A stretch of 64,000 nucleotides of DNA from Polynucleobacter sp. HIN7 (lineage in GTDB: Bacteria; Pseudomonadota; Gammaproteobacteria; Burkholderiales; Burkholderiaceae): assembly GCF_030297595.1 (NCBI RefSeq), contig NZ_AP028138.1, positions 1,488,001-1,552,000 of the forward strand, written 5' to 3'. The notes below the pieces were generated by a model. The model worked only from the letters and a program-made list of their open reading frames with translations, had not been told where the DNA came from and ran no database searches. Numbering within the stretch: position 1 is the first letter of the stretch; every line of letters begins with the position of its first letter. Shown here piece by piece: positions 30,175-44,613 of the stretch. Both the position numbers and the translations under genes were made by a program.

Positions 30175-31236
30175 ATGCAATTATCCGACTTCAACTACGA
30201 CCTCCCGCCTGAGCTAATCGCTCAGCATCCTCTTCCACAACGATCCGCCAGCCGGCTCTTGGAGCTAGCGCAGACTGCGGATGGGAGACCTGAGTGCATT
30301 GATCGTTCATTTACCGATATTGTCCAATTAATTGGTCCAAACGATCTCCTTATTTTTAATGACACCCGAGTTATTCCGGCCCGCCTGTTTGGCCAAAAGG
30401 AAACCGGTGGACAGGTTGAGGTTTTGATTGAACGCATCACGGGGCCCAATCAAGCGATTGCTCAAATTCGTGCATCCAAGGTCCCAAAACCTGGTGGAAA
30501 AATTCGGCTGCGTGCCTATTCGGACATAGTCGCGCCTGAGACCGCCCCAGAACTCGTGGTGAATGGTCGAGTCAATATTGGTGGCAATAGTGATTTCTAC
30601 GAAATTGTATTTCCTGAGAATGCAATGTCTGTATTAGAGAGCTATGGTGAACTCCCATTACCTCCCTACATTAGCCACACACCCGATGAGGAAGATGCCA
30701 ATCGATACCAAACGGTGATGGCTCAAAAACCCGGAGCGGTAGCCGCTCCAACCGCGGGCTTGCATTTTGATGAGGCTCTACTCAAGCGCCTACGGGATCA
30801 TGGGGTACAACAAGCAGCTATTACCTTGCACGTTGGCGCGGGGACATTTACCCCAGTCCGGCATGAGGACTTGGCGCTCCATCAAATGCACTACGAGTGG
30901 TACTCGATCCCGAAAAATACGATAGAGGCAATTGAACGTACCAAACAAAATCAGGGCAAGGTGATTGCTGTGGGCACTACAAGCATTCGAACACTGGAAA
31001 GTTATGCCATTACCGGTCAACTTGAAGGTGAAACGAATTTATTTATTACGCCTGGCTTTGAGTTCAAAATCGTCGACGCACTCATCACGAATTTTCATTT
31101 ACCAAAGTCAACACTTCTCATGCTTGTTAGTGCCTTTGCTGGAGTCGATGCGATTCGCTACGCCTATGCACATGCTATTCGCGAGCGCTACCGTTTCTTT
31201 AGCTATGGTGACGCGATGTTCCTACGGCGAACCTGA
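30175..31236 (+). CDS. queA: S-adenosylmethionine:tRNA ribosyltransferase-isomerase
   Basis: Transfers and isomerises the ribosyl part of SAM onto preQ1-modified tRNA to make epoxyqueuosine. 353 residues, within the usual 340-360. Family blocks: [16 protein letters not shown] at the N-terminus, [36 protein letters not shown] and [20 protein letters not shown]. It is followed 12 bp later by tgt, the base-exchange enzyme that acts just before it in queuosine synthesis. Confidence 0.97.
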   Translation: MQLSDFNYDLPPELIAQHPLPQRSASRLLELAQTADGRPECIDRSFTDIVQLIGPNDLLIFNDTRVIPARLFGQKETGGQVEVLIERITGPNQAIAQIRASKVPKPGGKIRLRAYSDIVAPETAPELVVNGRVNIGGNSDFYEIVFPENAMSVLESYGELPLPPYISHTPDEEDANRYQTVMAQKPGAVAAPTAGLHFDEALLKRLRDHGVQQAAITLHVGAGTFTPVRHEDLALHQMHYEWYSIPKNTIEAIERTKQNQGKVIAVGTTSIRTLESYAITGQLEGETNLFITPGFEFKIVDALITNFHLPKSTLLMLVSAFAGVDAIRYAYAHAIRERYRFFSYGDAMFLRRT

Positions 31237-32403
<1,167 letters not shown>

Positions 32404-32491
32404 GGCTTTAGGGTTAGTCTCAAAATCCCGGCTGACCGCCAGTCGGTTTAGAATTGCGGCTTACGTGTCGTAATTAATTGGAGGCCCCAAG

Positions 32492-32821
32492 ATGTTGATT
32501 AGCAATGCTTTTGCGCAAAGCGCGCCTGCCGCAGGTGGTGATGCTGGTGGATTAATGAGTTTTATTCCCTTAATCCTCATGTTCGTGGTGCTTTATTTCA
32601 TCATGATTCGTCCACAGATGAAGCGGCAGAAAGAGACCAAAGCGATGCTCGAGGCACTTGCTGCTGGCGATGAGGTCATTACCGCCGGTGGTATTTTGGG
32701 GAAAGTCACTGCTGTTAAAGATCAGTACGTAATCCTTGAGCTAGTTCCAGGTACCGAAGTGCAGATGCAAAAGAATGCAGTAACGAGCGTTCTACCCAAA
32801 GGTACGATTAGATCCGTTTAA
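32492..32821 (+). CDS. yajC: Preprotein translocase accessory subunit YajC
   Basis: Small inner-membrane protein associated with SecDF. 109 residues, one membrane helix (about 24-42, SFIPLILMFVVLYFIMI) followed by the RPQMKRQKE motif and a cytoplasmic beta-rich domain with GDEVITAGGILGKV. A GGAGG ribosome site lies 8 nt before the ATG. The 88-bp gap after tgt could hold a promoter, but none is convincing. Confidence 0.95.
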   Translation: MLISNAFAQSAPAAGGDAGGLMSFIPLILMFVVLYFIMIRPQMKRQKETKAMLEALAAGDEVITAGGILGKVTAVKDQYVILELVPGTEVQMQKNAVTSVLPKGTIRSV

Positions 32822-32861
32822 TAAATCAGGGCGCTTTATTGGCGCTCACTAAGCCAGCACT

Positions 32862-34721
32862 ATGAATCGCTACCCCCTTTGGAAATACCTTGTTATTGGG
32901 GTAGCTCTCGTCATTGGTTTTTTGTATGCCTTACCCAATATCTTTGGTGAGGCACCCGCAGTTCAAATCTCCGCAGCCAAACCTACGATCAAGGTCGACC
33001 TCACTACCCAATCTCGGATTGAGTCACTGCTGAACGAGTCAAGTATTCAAAACACGGGGATTTTCTTTGAGCGCACTGGGAATGTCGGTAGCATCAAGAT
33101 TCGCTTTGAAAATACCGATACACAACTCAAAGCACGGGATTTAATTAATCAGAAGCTCAATGTGGATCCTAAAGAGCCCAACTACATTGTGGCACTAAAT
33201 CTTCTCTCCAATACACCCAATTGGCTTGGCTCAATTAATGCTCTTCCCATGCCTTTGGGTCTTGACCTGCGTGGTGGCGTGTATTTCTTATTGCAAGTCG
33301 ATATGCAAGGAGCAGTCCAGAAGAAACTGACTTCCTTGGCGACTGATATTCGTGGACAACTGCGTGATAAAGGGATTCGTCATCAAGGCATTGAGCGCGC
33401 AGGCGACGCCATTACGATTCGCTTTGGATCGACTACAGAAGCAGATGCTGCCCGCGCGGCACTAGCAGGCCCTCAAGCTGATCTAGAGTGGCTTCTGGAG
33501 AAATCAGCCGATGGCGCCAAACTGGTTGGGCGATTTAAGGCTAGTGCACTGAAAGAAGTTCAAGAGAATGCTGTCAAGCAAAACATCATTACCCTCAATA
33601 AACGCGTCAATGAATTAGCGGTCAAAGAGCCGGTGATTCAACAACAAGGGGCGGAGCGCATCGTGGTGCAACTTCCAGGCGTTCAAGATACTGCGCGCGC
33701 CAAAGATATTATTGGTCGTACTGCAACCCTTGAATCCCGCCTCGCAGATCCAGTCGCCTCAACGATTGGTCTCAATGAAACCCCGCCACCTGGTACCGAT
33801 GTATTTCGATTTGGCGAGAATCGCCTAGGCGTCTTCAAAAAATCGGTGATCTTCACAGGCGATCGCATTACCGATGCAAGTGCTGGCTTCGATCAGAACC
33901 AACGCCCCTCTGTCAACATCTCACTGGATGCCGCGGGCGGAAGAGTGATGCAAGAGGTAACGCGTGAGAACATTGGTAAGCCCATGGGCATGATTCTGTT
34001 TGAAAAGGGCAAGGGTGAAGTATTAACAATTGCAACGATTCAAAGTGAGTTTGGCTCGAAGTTCCAGATTACTGGGCAGCCGACCACTGAAAGCGCCAAT
34101 GACCTTGCGCTCCTTTTGCGCGCTGGATCCCTGGCTGCCCCCATGGAAATTATTGAAGAACGCACCATTGGTCCAAGCTTGGGTCTTGAGAATATTGAAA
34201 AAGGATTTACGTCTCTCATCTATGGCTTTGCAGCGATTGCGATTTTCATGATTGCCTATTACATGCTATTCGGCACATTCTCAGTCATTGCGCTTGGGGT
34301 TAATTTAGTTCTCTTAATTTCTTTACTATCAATGCTACAAGCCACACTCACCCTGCCTGGCATTGCGGCGATGGCATTGGCGATTGGTATGGCGATTGAC
34401 TCTAACGTTCTCATTAATGAGCGGATTCGGGAAGAGCTACGCAATGGTGCGGCTCCCCATACAGCGATTGCGATTGGCTTTGATAAGGCGTGGGCTACGA
34501 TCTTGGATTCCAATATCACGACACTCATTGCTGGTTTAGCCCTGCTTGCCTTTGGCTCAGGCCCCATTAAAGGCTTTGCAGTAGTGCATTGCCTTGGCAT
34601 CTTGACATCAATGTTCTCCGCCGTATTCTTTGCGCGTGGCATCGTCAATCTTTGGTACGGACGTCAAAAGAAGTTGCAGTCGATTTCGATTGGCCAAGTC
34701 TGGCGGCCACAAGGGAAATAA
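32862..34721 (+). CDS. secD: Protein translocase subunit SecD
   Basis: Uses the proton motive force to pull secreted proteins through SecYEG from the periplasmic side. 619 residues. The first membrane helix is at about 8-26, and GLDLRGGVYFLLQVD follows. A large periplasmic domain precedes five C-terminal helices with the SecD/F signature (AMALAIGMAIDSNVLINERIREEL). It is 3 bp upstream of secF and 40 bp after yajC, so one operon is inferred. Confidence 0.97.
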   Translation: MNRYPLWKYLVIGVALVIGFLYALPNIFGEAPAVQISAAKPTIKVDLTTQSRIESLLNESSIQNTGIFFERTGNVGSIKIRFENTDTQLKARDLINQKLNVDPKEPNYIVALNLLSNTPNWLGSINALPMPLGLDLRGGVYFLLQVDMQGAVQKKLTSLATDIRGQLRDKGIRHQGIERAGDAITIRFGSTTEADAARAALAGPQADLEWLLEKSADGAKLVGRFKASALKEVQENAVKQNIITLNKRVNELAVKEPVIQQQGAERIVVQLPGVQDTARAKDIIGRTATLESRLADPVASTIGLNETPPPGTDVFRFGENRLGVFKKSVIFTGDRITDASAGFDQNQRPSVNISLDAAGGRVMQEVTRENIGKPMGMILFEKGKGEVLTIATIQSEFGSKFQITGQPTTESANDLALLLRAGSLAAPMEIIEERTIGPSLGLENIEKGFTSLIYGFAAIAIFMIAYYMLFGTFSVIALGVNLVLLISLLSMLQATLTLPGIAAMALAIGMAIDSNVLINERIREELRNGAAPHTAIAIGFDKAWATILDSNITTLIAGLALLAFGSGPIKGFAVVHCLGILTSMFSAVFFARGIVNLWYGRQKKLQSISIGQVWRPQGK

Positions 34722-34724
34722 ATC

Positions 34725-35676
34725 ATGGAATTTTTCCGAATCCGCAAAGATATTCCTTTCATGCGTCATGCATTGTTACTCAATGCATTTTCGTTAATTA
34801 CATTTTTAGCGGCGATCTTTTTTATTTGGCAAAAAGGCTTGCATCTCTCGATTGAATTTACCGGCGGTACGGTAATGGAGATTACTTATCCACAAACCGC
34901 CCCCCTTGACTCCATTCGTGATCAGATTGCCAAAATTGGGTACACCGATACCCAGGTACAAAACTTTGGAAGCTCGCGCGATGTCATGATTCGTTTGCCT
35001 CTGCAACGCGATCAAACCGGTCAAGTTATTCCGTCCGCGCAGCAAAGTACTGCAGTCATGCAAGTACTGGAGGCCAATAATTCTGGGGCGAAGCTGCAGC
35101 GCGTTGAATACGTCGGTCCTCAAGTTGGAAAAGAACTAGCAATCGATGGAATCAAAGCCCTGATCTTTGTGGTAATTGGCATCATGATTTACCTCGCGTT
35201 TCGTTTTGAATGGAAATTTGCTGTAGCTGGTATCTTGGCGAACCTGCATGATGTGGTGATCATTCTGGGATTCTTTGCCTTCTTCCAATGGGAGTTTTCG
35301 CTCTCTGTACTCGCCGCTGTATTAGCAGTTCTTGGCTACTCGGTGAACGAGTCAGTAGTGATCTTTGACCGTATCCGTGAAAGTTTTCGCCGGCAGCGTA
35401 AGATGAGCCCGCGCGAGATTATTGATAACGCCATTACCAGCACCATCAGCCGTACCGTCATCACGCACGGCAGTACCGAGATGATGGTGGTTGCAATGCT
35501 AATTTTTGGTGGACCGTCCCTCTTCTATTTTGCCCTTGCGCTTACGATTGGCATCTTGTTTGGAATTTATTCCTCGGTATTCGTCGCCGCAGCTATTGCA
35601 ATGTGGTTAGGTATTAAGCGCGAGGACCTCATCAAGGCGGATCGCAAGCCAAATGAAAACAATCGTCCCGATGATC

Positions 35677-35699
<23 letters not shown>
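34725..35699 (+). CDS. secF: Protein translocase subunit SecF
   Basis: Partner of SecD. 324 residues, six membrane helices predicted by eye. N-terminal FIRIRKDIPFMRHA-type start, SIEFTGGTVMEI periplasmic motif, and in helix 4-5 VLGYSVNESVVIFDRIRESFR plus the TITSTISRTVITH-like helix. The tail is hydrophilic (RKPNENNRPDDPNF). Its 3' end overlaps the end of waaA on the other strand by 23 bp. Confidence 0.96.
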
Positions 35700-38456
<2,757 letters not shown>

Positions 38457-38515
38457 TCAAAACTTGATTTTAATGGGTTTATGGCCGACCTCATAGATTG
38501 CTATACTGCGCCCTT

Positions 38516-39130
38516 ATGAAAATTATTGGATCCCTAACTAGCCCTTTTGTTCGCAAAGTACGCATCGTCATGGCGGAAAAAAAGATTGATGCCGAACTGG
38601 TCCTTGAGAATGTATGGAACTCAGAGACCACCATTGCAGAATTTAATCCTTTAAGCAAGATTCCGTGCCTGCTGATGGATGATGGCGGTGCCATGTTTGA
38701 TTCGCGAGTCATTGCTGAATACATCGACACGCTAAGTCCAGTTGGCAAGCTCATTCCTGGTACTGGACGGGAGCGTGCTGCGGTTAAAACTTGGGAGGCC
38801 TTAGCCGATGGCGTAATTGATGCCGGTATTTTGGCGCGCCTAGAAAAAACCTTTCGCAATGATGGCGAGCAAAGCGAGAAGTGGCTTGAGCGTCAAATGC
38901 ATAAAGTGCATCAGGGTATGGAGACCATGTCAAAGAGTTTAGGTAACTCTAAATGGTGCCATGGCAATCAATTTAGCCTTGCCGACATTGCCTTGGGATG
39001 TGCGCTTGGCTGGTTTGAATTGCGCTTTCCGGAGCTCAACTGGAAAACTCAATACCCAAACCTTGCCACGCATTTTGCACAACTATCGGATCGCCCCTCA
39101 TTCAAAAAGACTACGCCACCAGCGCAGTAA
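38516..39130 (+). CDS. Glutathione S-transferase-like protein
   Basis: GST-fold protein of 204 residues. N-terminal thioredoxin-like domain (MKIIGSLTSPFVRKVRIVMAEKKID, then the cis-proline IPCLLMDDGG and FDSRVIAEYID, the glutathione-binding SNAIL-like region). The all-helical C-terminal domain has FSLADIALGCALGW. The frame is open six codons upstream from a TTG, but the ATG at 38516 gives the normal N-terminus. The substrate is unknown; some members of this group are stringent-starvation or disulfide-bond proteins. Confidence 0.87.
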   Translation: MKIIGSLTSPFVRKVRIVMAEKKIDAELVLENVWNSETTIAEFNPLSKIPCLLMDDGGAMFDSRVIAEYIDTLSPVGKLIPGTGRERAAVKTWEALADGVIDAGILARLEKTFRNDGEQSEKWLERQMHKVHQGMETMSKSLGNSKWCHGNQFSLADIALGCALGWFELRFPELNWKTQYPNLATHFAQLSDRPSFKKTTPPAQ

Positions 39131-39133
39131 TGC

Positions 39134-40243
39134 TTAGCGAACGATAATTCCGCCGCCCAAGCAAACATCCCCTTGATAGAGAACGGCGGACTGGCCTGGC
39201 GTGACCGCCCACTGAGCCGTCTCGAATTGCAACTCAAAGGAGTCGCCGTCTTCGGCGGTAATTGCGCAGAGCGCATCCTCTTGCCGATAACGGGTTTTTG
39301 CGCTGTATTGGCCCAGTGGCGGCTCATGGCCTGAAATCCATGAGGCATCCATTGCAGCTAAGGTTTCGCTCAATAACCAGGGATGATCGTGGCCTTGTGC
39401 CACGTAGAGCGTGTTATTAGCAACATCTTTGCGGGCCACATACCAAGCATCACCGGTTCCATCTTGGCTACCGCCCAAACCAATTCCTTTGCGCTGCCCC
39501 AAGGTAAAGAATGCCAAGCCCATATGCTCCCCCAATTGCTTACCATCCACACTCAGGATCGGGCCTGGGGTTCTGGGCAAATAGCGGTTTAAGAATTCTC
39601 GAAAAGGGCGCTCGCCAATAAAACAAATCCCCGTTGAGTCTTTCTTACGAGCGTTGGGTAAGCCCAAATCTGCAGCGATCTCACGGACCTCTTTTTTGGT
39701 GATATCGCCAAGCGGGAACAGCACTTTGGATAATTGGGCTTGCGTTAAGCGATGCAAGAAGTAGCTCTGATCTTTCGTCAGATCCCGGGCTTTTAGTAGT
39801 TGCACATGATCAGCATGACGCTCAACTCGAGCATAGTGCCCAGTAGCGATCAAATCAGCCCCCAAATGCATCGCATGATCTAAAAACGCTTTGAATTTAA
39901 TCTCGGCATTGCAAAGCACATCCGGATTTGGTGTTCGACCTGCTGCGTACTCTCTCAAAAAATCAGCAAAGACACGTTCACGATACTCTTGGGCAAAGTT
40001 CACTGCTTCAACATCGATCCCCAAGAGATCAGCAACAGATACAACATCAATCCAATCTTGCCGTGCAGAACAATACTCATCCTGATCGTCGTCTTCCCAG
40101 TTTTTCATGAAGAGACCAAGCACCTCATAGCCCTGGTCTTTTAGTAACCAGGCGGCCACCGAGGAGTCAACGCCCCCAGACATACCCACCACCACCTTTG
40201 GTCTGCCAGAAGGTGTAATTTTTTGGGATTCTGTGGCGGTCAT
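39134..40243 (-). CDS. mnmA: tRNA-specific 2-thiouridylase MnmA
   Basis: Thiolates uridine-34 of Lys, Glu and Gln tRNAs using sulfur relayed to a catalytic cysteine. 369 residues. ATP-binding PP-loop [17 protein letters not shown] (about 18-34), nucleophile C111 in [16 protein letters not shown], and the catalytic disulfide partner C207 in DSTGICFIG. It converges on the GST-like gene with 3 bp between stops. A 201-bp gap separates it from the pnt operon on the other strand. Confidence 0.97.
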   Translation of the reverse strand: MTATESQKITPSGRPKVVVGMSGGVDSSVAAWLLKDQGYEVLGLFMKNWEDDDQDEYCSARQDWIDVVSVADLLGIDVEAVNFAQEYRERVFADFLREYAAGRTPNPDVLCNAEIKFKAFLDHAMHLGADLIATGHYARVERHADHVQLLKARDLTKDQSYFLHRLTQAQLSKVLFPLGDITKKEVREIAADLGLPNARKKDSTGICFIGERPFREFLNRYLPRTPGPILSVDGKQLGEHMGLAFFTLGQRKGIGLGGSQDGTGDAWYVARKDVANNTLYVAQGHDHPWLLSETLAAMDASWISGHEPPLGQYSAKTRYRQEDALCAITAEDGDSFELQFETAQWAVTPGQSAVLYQGDVCLGGGIIVR

Positions 40244-40444
40244 GGCTGGAAAATAGAATTATTAGGGGAAACCATTAAAAAAGTGCGAAAATACAGAAAT
40301 TGTTTCAAGCTCACATATTGTAAAAGTCTCGGTCAAGCTCTGGCCAAAGGGATATACAGGAGACTGGGCGGGCTAGCTCACAAGGCATGGCTAATTAATT
40401 AAAATGGTTCCTTTTTTAAAAATTCTTGCTTTTGGAGATACGCC

Positions 40445-41581
40445 ATGCGCATTGGAGTGCCGCTGGAAACCAGACCCGGAGAAACCCGGGTTGCCGCGAC
40501 CGCTGAGACCGTTAAAAAGCTGATTAGCCAAGGTCATCAAGTCATTATTCAATCAGGTGCAGGGGTTGGCGCCAGCCTTCCCGATAGTGCTTATGAGGCC
40601 GTTGGGGCCAGCATTGGCTCCGCAACCGACGCATTTGCCTGTGAGATTGTTCTCAAGGTTCGCGCGCCCCAGGCTGATGAACTAAAGCAGATCAAAGCGG
40701 GATCCGTCCTGATTGGCATGCTCGATCCCTTTGATAATGCAGGAATTTCTGCGATGGCAGCTCAGGGAATCACCGCTTTTGCCCTCGAAGCCGCACCGCG
40801 TACCACCCGTGCCCAGAGTATGGATGTGCTCTCCTCCCAAGCCAATATTGCCGGTTACAAGGCCGTGATGTTGGCCGCGAATGAGTATCAGCGCTTTATG
40901 CCCATGCTAATGACAGCTGCGGGAACCGTAAAAGCTGCCCGCATCCTTATCTTGGGTGCTGGGGTTGCCGGTTTGCAGGCGATTGCAACCGCTAAGCGCC
41001 TTGGCTCCGTCATTGAGGCCTCTGACGTCCGCCCTGCCGCCAAAGAGCAAATTGAGTCCCTAGGCGCCAAATTTGTCGACGTACCCTATGAAACCGATGA
41101 GGAACGCGAGATTGCTCAGGGGGTTGGTGGTTATGCCCGTCCTATGCCTGAGGCATGGATGAAGCGTCAAGCGGCGCTGGTGGCTGAGCGTGCAGCTCAA
41201 GCTGATATTGTGATCACCACTGCATTAATTCCGGGGCGCAAACCTCCTGTTCTCTTGCATGCCGATACCGTTGAGAAGATGAAAGCTGGCTCGGTGGTGA
41301 TTGATATCGGCGCTGGGCGCGGTGAGAACGGCTCAGGGAACTGCCCACTAACTCGTGCAGACCAGGTGATCAATCACAACGGTGTAAAGATTGTTGGTTA
41401 CACCAATTTACCAAGCATGGTGGCTGCGGATGCCTCAGCCCTCTATGCCAGAAATTTGCTTGATTTCATGAAGCTCATCATTAATAAGGAAGGGCAACTT
41501 GCCATTCCAGCTGCAGCCGATGACGATATTGTTGCCGCCTGCTTGATGTGCCGTGATGGCCAAGCCATTCGCACCAATTAA
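40445..41581 (+). CDS. pntAA: NAD(P) transhydrogenase subunit alpha, part 1
   Basis: Soluble NAD(H)-binding domain I of the proton-translocating transhydrogenase, which reduces NADP with NADH at the cost of proton influx. 378 residues. [23 protein letters not shown] start, [23 protein letters not shown] and the Rossmann motif [25 protein letters not shown] site precedes the ATG. The alpha subunit is split in two (domain I, then a separate membrane part), as in many alpha- and betaproteobacteria, unlike the fused E. coli PntA. Confidence 0.95.
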   Translation: MRIGVPLETRPGETRVAATAETVKKLISQGHQVIIQSGAGVGASLPDSAYEAVGASIGSATDAFACEIVLKVRAPQADELKQIKAGSVLIGMLDPFDNAGISAMAAQGITAFALEAAPRTTRAQSMDVLSSQANIAGYKAVMLAANEYQRFMPMLMTAAGTVKAARILILGAGVAGLQAIATAKRLGSVIEASDVRPAAKEQIESLGAKFVDVPYETDEEREIAQGVGGYARPMPEAWMKRQAALVAERAAQADIVITTALIPGRKPPVLLHADTVEKMKAGSVVIDIGAGRGENGSGNCPLTRADQVINHNGVKIVGYTNLPSMVAADASALYARNLLDFMKLIINKEGQLAIPAAADDDIVAACLMCRDGQAIRTN

Positions 41582-41598
41582 TTATTGAGGGAACCAAA

Positions 41599-41934
41599 AT
41601 GGATGCTGCTGCTATTCAAAGTCTATTAACCGTCCAAAACATCACAGTTTTTGTGTTGGCTATTTTTGTTGGCTACCACGTGGTGTGGAATGTAACACCT
41701 GCTTTGCATACCCCGCTGATGTCGGTGACGAATGCCATTTCAGGGATCATCATTGTTGGCGCGATGTTGCAAACGGAAGTCATCAATGGTGATGAAATCA
41801 CCCTAACAAGCTTGATTGGAGCGCTAGCGATTTTCTTAGCATCCATCAATATCTTTGGTGGTTTTATGGTTACTCGGCGAATGCTTGAGATGTTCAAGAA
41901 AAAAGCTCCGAAGAACGAATCGGCTGGCAACTAA
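41599..41934 (+). CDS. pntAB: NAD(P) transhydrogenase subunit alpha, part 2 (membrane)
   Basis: Membrane domain II N-terminal part, 111 residues. Three hydrophobic helices (about 14-33, 45-62, 72-93) are recognisable, with [29 protein letters not shown], a highly conserved stretch of this subunit, and the C-terminal [15 protein letters not shown]. It is placed between the NAD-binding and the beta subunits, with 17- and 14-bp gaps. Confidence 0.95.
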   Translation: MDAAAIQSLLTVQNITVFVLAIFVGYHVVWNVTPALHTPLMSVTNAISGIIIVGAMLQTEVINGDEITLTSLIGALAIFLASINIFGGFMVTRRMLEMFKKKAPKNESAGN

Positions 41935-41948
41935 TAAGAGAGCACATC

Positions 41949-43313
41949 ATGTCAAACTTCACAGCCATTTCTTATCTTGTTTCGTCCGTGCTATTTATTT
42001 TGGCACTCAAAGGACTCTCATCCCCAACCACCTCGCGCCAAGGCAATGTCTATGGCATGGTTGGGATGGCACTTGCGGTTATTACTACCTTCCTCATTCC
42101 AAGCTTTAAGCCGGTTTATTGGTTAATTGGGGGAGCAATCATCGCGGGCGCCATCATTGGTTCGATTGCAGCACAACGCGTGCAAATGACCAAGATGCCC
42201 GAGCTAGTTGCATTAATGCACTCCTTTGTTGGTTTATCAGCGGTGTTAATTGCAATTGCTGCGGTCTTTAATCCCGCCCAAACCCATAGCGGGGCTCAGA
42301 AGATTGAGTTGTTTATTGGCGCCTTTATTGGTGCGATTACCTTCACCGCATCCGTCATTGCCTTCGGAAAACTCTCTGGCAAGGTGAGCGGTAAACCAGT
42401 GAGTTTTTCAGGACAGCATTTGCTCAACTTGATCATGGCGATCTTGATGGTCGCTGCTGGCGTTGCATACTTCCTCACCGATAGTCACGCCGCATTCTTG
42501 ATCATGTGTGCAATTGCCCTAGTGCTCGGTATCACCTTGATTATTCCGATTGGTGGCGCTGATATGCCAGTAGTGGTATCGATGCTCAACAGCTACTCTG
42601 GCTGGGCAGCAGCTGGTATTGGCTTCACCCTCAACAACCCAGTGTTAATCATTGCGGGTGCTTGCGTTGGATCCTCGGGTGCGATTCTGTCCTACATTAT
42701 GTGTAAGGCAATGAACCGCTCAATTACCGCTGTTTTGCTGGGTGGTTTTGGTGCGGAAGCTGCTGCAGGTGGTGACGATGGCGGTCCCAAAAACTACAAA
42801 ACAGGTTCTGCAGAGGATGCCGCCTTCTTGATGACCAATGCTGATACGGTGATCATTGTTCCTGGCTACGGTCTTGCAGTAGCGCGTGCTCAGCATGCCC
42901 TTAAAGAGCTCACCGAGAAGTTAATTCATCATGGTGTTACTGTGAAGTACGCGATCCACCCTGTTGCCGGTCGTATGCCTGGCCACATGAACGTACTATT
43001 AGCCGAGGCCGAAGTTCCTTACGATCAAGTGTTTGAGATGGAAGACATTAACAGCGACTTTGGTCAGGCAGATGTGGTTCTTGTTTTGGGCGCCAATGAC
43101 GTAGTAAATCCCGCAGCACGCACGCCTGGTAGCCCCATCTTCGGTATGCCCATTTTGGAAGCGTTCAAAGCCAAAACCATCATCGTCAACAAGCGCTCGA
43201 TGGCAGCTGGCTACGCTGGCCTCGACAACGAACTCTTCTACATGGACAAAACCATGATGGTCTTTGGTGATGCTAAGAAGGTGGTTGAGGATATGGTCAA
43301 AGCGGTTGATTAG
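41949..43313 (+). CDS. pntB: NAD(P) transhydrogenase subunit beta
   Basis: Remaining membrane helices plus the NADP(H)-binding domain III. 454 residues. About nine helices to residue 260, then YKTGSAEDAAFLMTNADTVIIVPGYGLAVARAQ, RMPGHMNVLLAEAEVPYDQV and VLGANDVVNPAA. The final 28 codons or so (from 43222) are repeated exactly at 48120, the footprint of an element that integrated here and rebuilt the gene end. The stop is now TAG; the displaced copy ends GTG GAT TGA. The protein sequence is unchanged. Confidence 0.96.
   Translation: MSNFTAISYLVSSVLFILALKGLSSPTTSRQGNVYGMVGMALAVITTFLIPSFKPVYWLIGGAIIAGAIIGSIAAQRVQMTKMPELVALMHSFVGLSAVLIAIAAVFNPAQTHSGAQKIELFIGAFIGAITFTASVIAFGKLSGKVSGKPVSFSGQHLLNLIMAILMVAAGVAYFLTDSHAAFLIMCAIALVLGITLIIPIGGADMPVVVSMLNSYSGWAAAGIGFTLNNPVLIIAGACVGSSGAILSYIMCKAMNRSITAVLLGGFGAEAAAGGDDGGPKNYKTGSAEDAAFLMTNADTVIIVPGYGLAVARAQHALKELTEKLIHHGVTVKYAIHPVAGRMPGHMNVLLAEAEVPYDQVFEMEDINSDFGQADVVLVLGANDVVNPAARTPGSPIFGMPILEAFKAKTIIVNKRSMAAGYAGLDNELFYMDKTMMVFGDAKKVVEDMVKAVD
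43222..43306 (+). repeat. attL: 85-bp direct repeat copy 1 (inside pntB)
   Basis: Identical to 48120-48204. This copy is in frame as the last codons of pntB. Crossover must have occurred somewhere in the identical stretch. Directly after it the two copies diverge (GTT GAT TAG here, GTG GAT TGA in copy 2), so this end was supplied by the incoming element. Confidence 0.9.
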
Positions 43314-43362
43314 GACTGCTAGACCAATAGATATAAGGCTGTAAGGGAGATTTAAAAGGGCT

Positions 43363-43378
43363 TGTCCAATTCCTGTCC
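43363..43378 (+). promoter_or_regulatory. Arm-type integrase-binding repeats, left end
   Basis: Two direct TGTCC motifs at 43363 and 43374, 11 bp apart (about one helical turn), about 57 bp inside attL and just before the integrase start. The same motif recurs at the right end with 10-11 bp spacing. Such phased repeats are typical arm sites of tyrosine recombinases; binding is inferred. Confidence 0.6.
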
Positions 43379-43393
43379 AACTGGAGAGGAAAA

Positions 43394-44389
43394 ATGGCAT
43401 CGATTCGTAACCGTAACGGTAAGTGGCAAGCCCGAATCACCCGCAAAGGACAACAAGCTGTTGCCAAGTCCTTCTCAAACAAACAAGATGCAGAAAAATG
43501 GGCAAGGCAGATCGAATCCGAAATTGATAAGGGCTGCTATACCAATTTAGTTCTGGCTGAGCGAACCTTGTTTTGCGAAGTAATTGAGCGATATATCCAA
43601 GAAGTCACCCTGAAAACTCGTAGTATGCGAGAGGACACTTATCGATTAAAAGCTCTGGCAAGGCATCCAATTGCCAAACAATCGATGGTAAATCTAACGC
43701 CCATGAAAGTAGCGGAATATCGAGATGAACGACTAAAGATAGTCTGTAATGGCACAGTTATTCGAGAGCTGAGTTACTTCTCTTCCATTATTAATCACGC
43801 CAGACGGGAATGGGGCATCAATATTAATAATCCTATCCCGCTAGTAAAAAAGCCGCCCAGCACCCAGGGAAGAAGTCGCATCCTAACAAATGAGGAGCTT
43901 AGTAGACTATATGAAGCACTCAAACCGAGAGTTAAAAATGCAAATCACTGGATTCTTCCAATAGTTAAGTTTGCCCTTGCAACTGCAATGAGGCGTGGGG
44001 AATTATTGGCTTTGAAATGGACTGATATTGACCTTAATAAACAAACGGCACATATCCCGATAACAAAGAATGGTGATAGCAGAACTGTTCCACTGTCTTC
44101 AGAAGCAGTTTTAGTACTAAAAGATCTCCCAAGAAGTATTAACGGGAAAGTGTTTCCAATCACTAACTCCACCCTCTCGGCAGCGATTGAAAGAGCAAGA
44201 ACTAAAGCAAATATTGATGACTTTCATTTTCATGACCTACGCCACATGGCAATAACCAGTCTTGCCGATAAACTACCTAACTTAATTGAGTTGTCTTCTG
44301 TAACGGGTCATCGAAGTCTTGCTATGCTTAAACGCTATTACCATCCAAGAGCTGAGGATATTGCAAGAAAGTTAGATAAGATTGCCTAA
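43394..44389 (+). CDS. Tyrosine-recombinase integrase
   Basis: Site-specific recombinase, 331 residues, probably responsible for integration into pntB. N-terminal arm-binding-like domain (about 1-50), SAM-like core-binding domain (about 60-150), and a C-terminal catalytic domain. Catalytic residues are R200 (TAMRRGE), K225, H280 and R283 (FHDLRH), H306 (TGHRS) and the nucleophile Y315. A good ribosome site (GGAGAGG) precedes the ATG. It lies 80 bp after the pntB stop, co-directional and with no visible terminator between, so read-through from the pnt operon is plausible. Confidence 0.95.
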   Translation: MASIRNRNGKWQARITRKGQQAVAKSFSNKQDAEKWARQIESEIDKGCYTNLVLAERTLFCEVIERYIQEVTLKTRSMREDTYRLKALARHPIAKQSMVNLTPMKVAEYRDERLKIVCNGTVIRELSYFSSIINHARREWGININNPIPLVKKPPSTQGRSRILTNEELSRLYEALKPRVKNANHWILPIVKFALATAMRRGELLALKWTDIDLNKQTAHIPITKNGDSRTVPLSSEAVLVLKDLPRSINGKVFPITNSTLSAAIERARTKANIDDFHFHDLRHMAITSLADKLPNLIELSSVTGHRSLAMLKRYYHPRAEDIARKLDKIA

Positions 44390-44394
44390 ATGGA

Positions 44395-44598
44395 ATGATT
44401 ACCGTAAAGCACAACTCAGAAATTCACGAATTTGAAACTCTCGATCAAGCAATGGCTTGGGCGAAGGAACTGGGCGAATTTATCAGGATTGAATTTGACG
44501 GGATGGAAGTTGTAGGGAAGTTTGGGGCAGACGGTATCTTGGACGGTAAGTTTCCCAATGGCGAAGCCTATACATGGGTAAAGCGCAGAAGAAGATAA
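44395..44598 (+). CDS. Small orphan protein of the element (67 aa)
   Basis: A 67-residue protein starting 5 bp after the integrase stop and ending 15 bp before the polymerase-like gene. It has an acidic N-terminal half (HEFETLDQAMAWAKELGEFIRIEF) and ends in a basic stretch KRRRR. Predicted by eye as helix plus several short beta strands (GKFGADGILDGKFPNGEAY). No family is recognised. By position it could be an excisionase-like or accessory DNA-binding factor, but no helix-turn-helix is evident. Confidence 0.65.
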   Translation: MITVKHNSEIHEFETLDQAMAWAKELGEFIRIEFDGMEVVGKFGADGILDGKFPNGEAYTWVKRRRR

Positions 44599-44613
44599 AG
44601 CGATTAAAAGATC

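Noticed and set aside
30145..30180. Longer recG start from TTG at 30180
   Set aside because: It would overlap the queA start and add a non-conserved peptide; the ATG at 30144 fits better.
32427..32445. Hairpin between tgt and yajC
   Set aside because: The stem has a mismatch and no T-run follows; weak evidence for a terminator.
43314..43393. Search for a tRNA gene at the left end as the usual integration target
   Set aside because: No cloverleaf-compatible sequence is present; the repeated sequence is pntB coding DNA.
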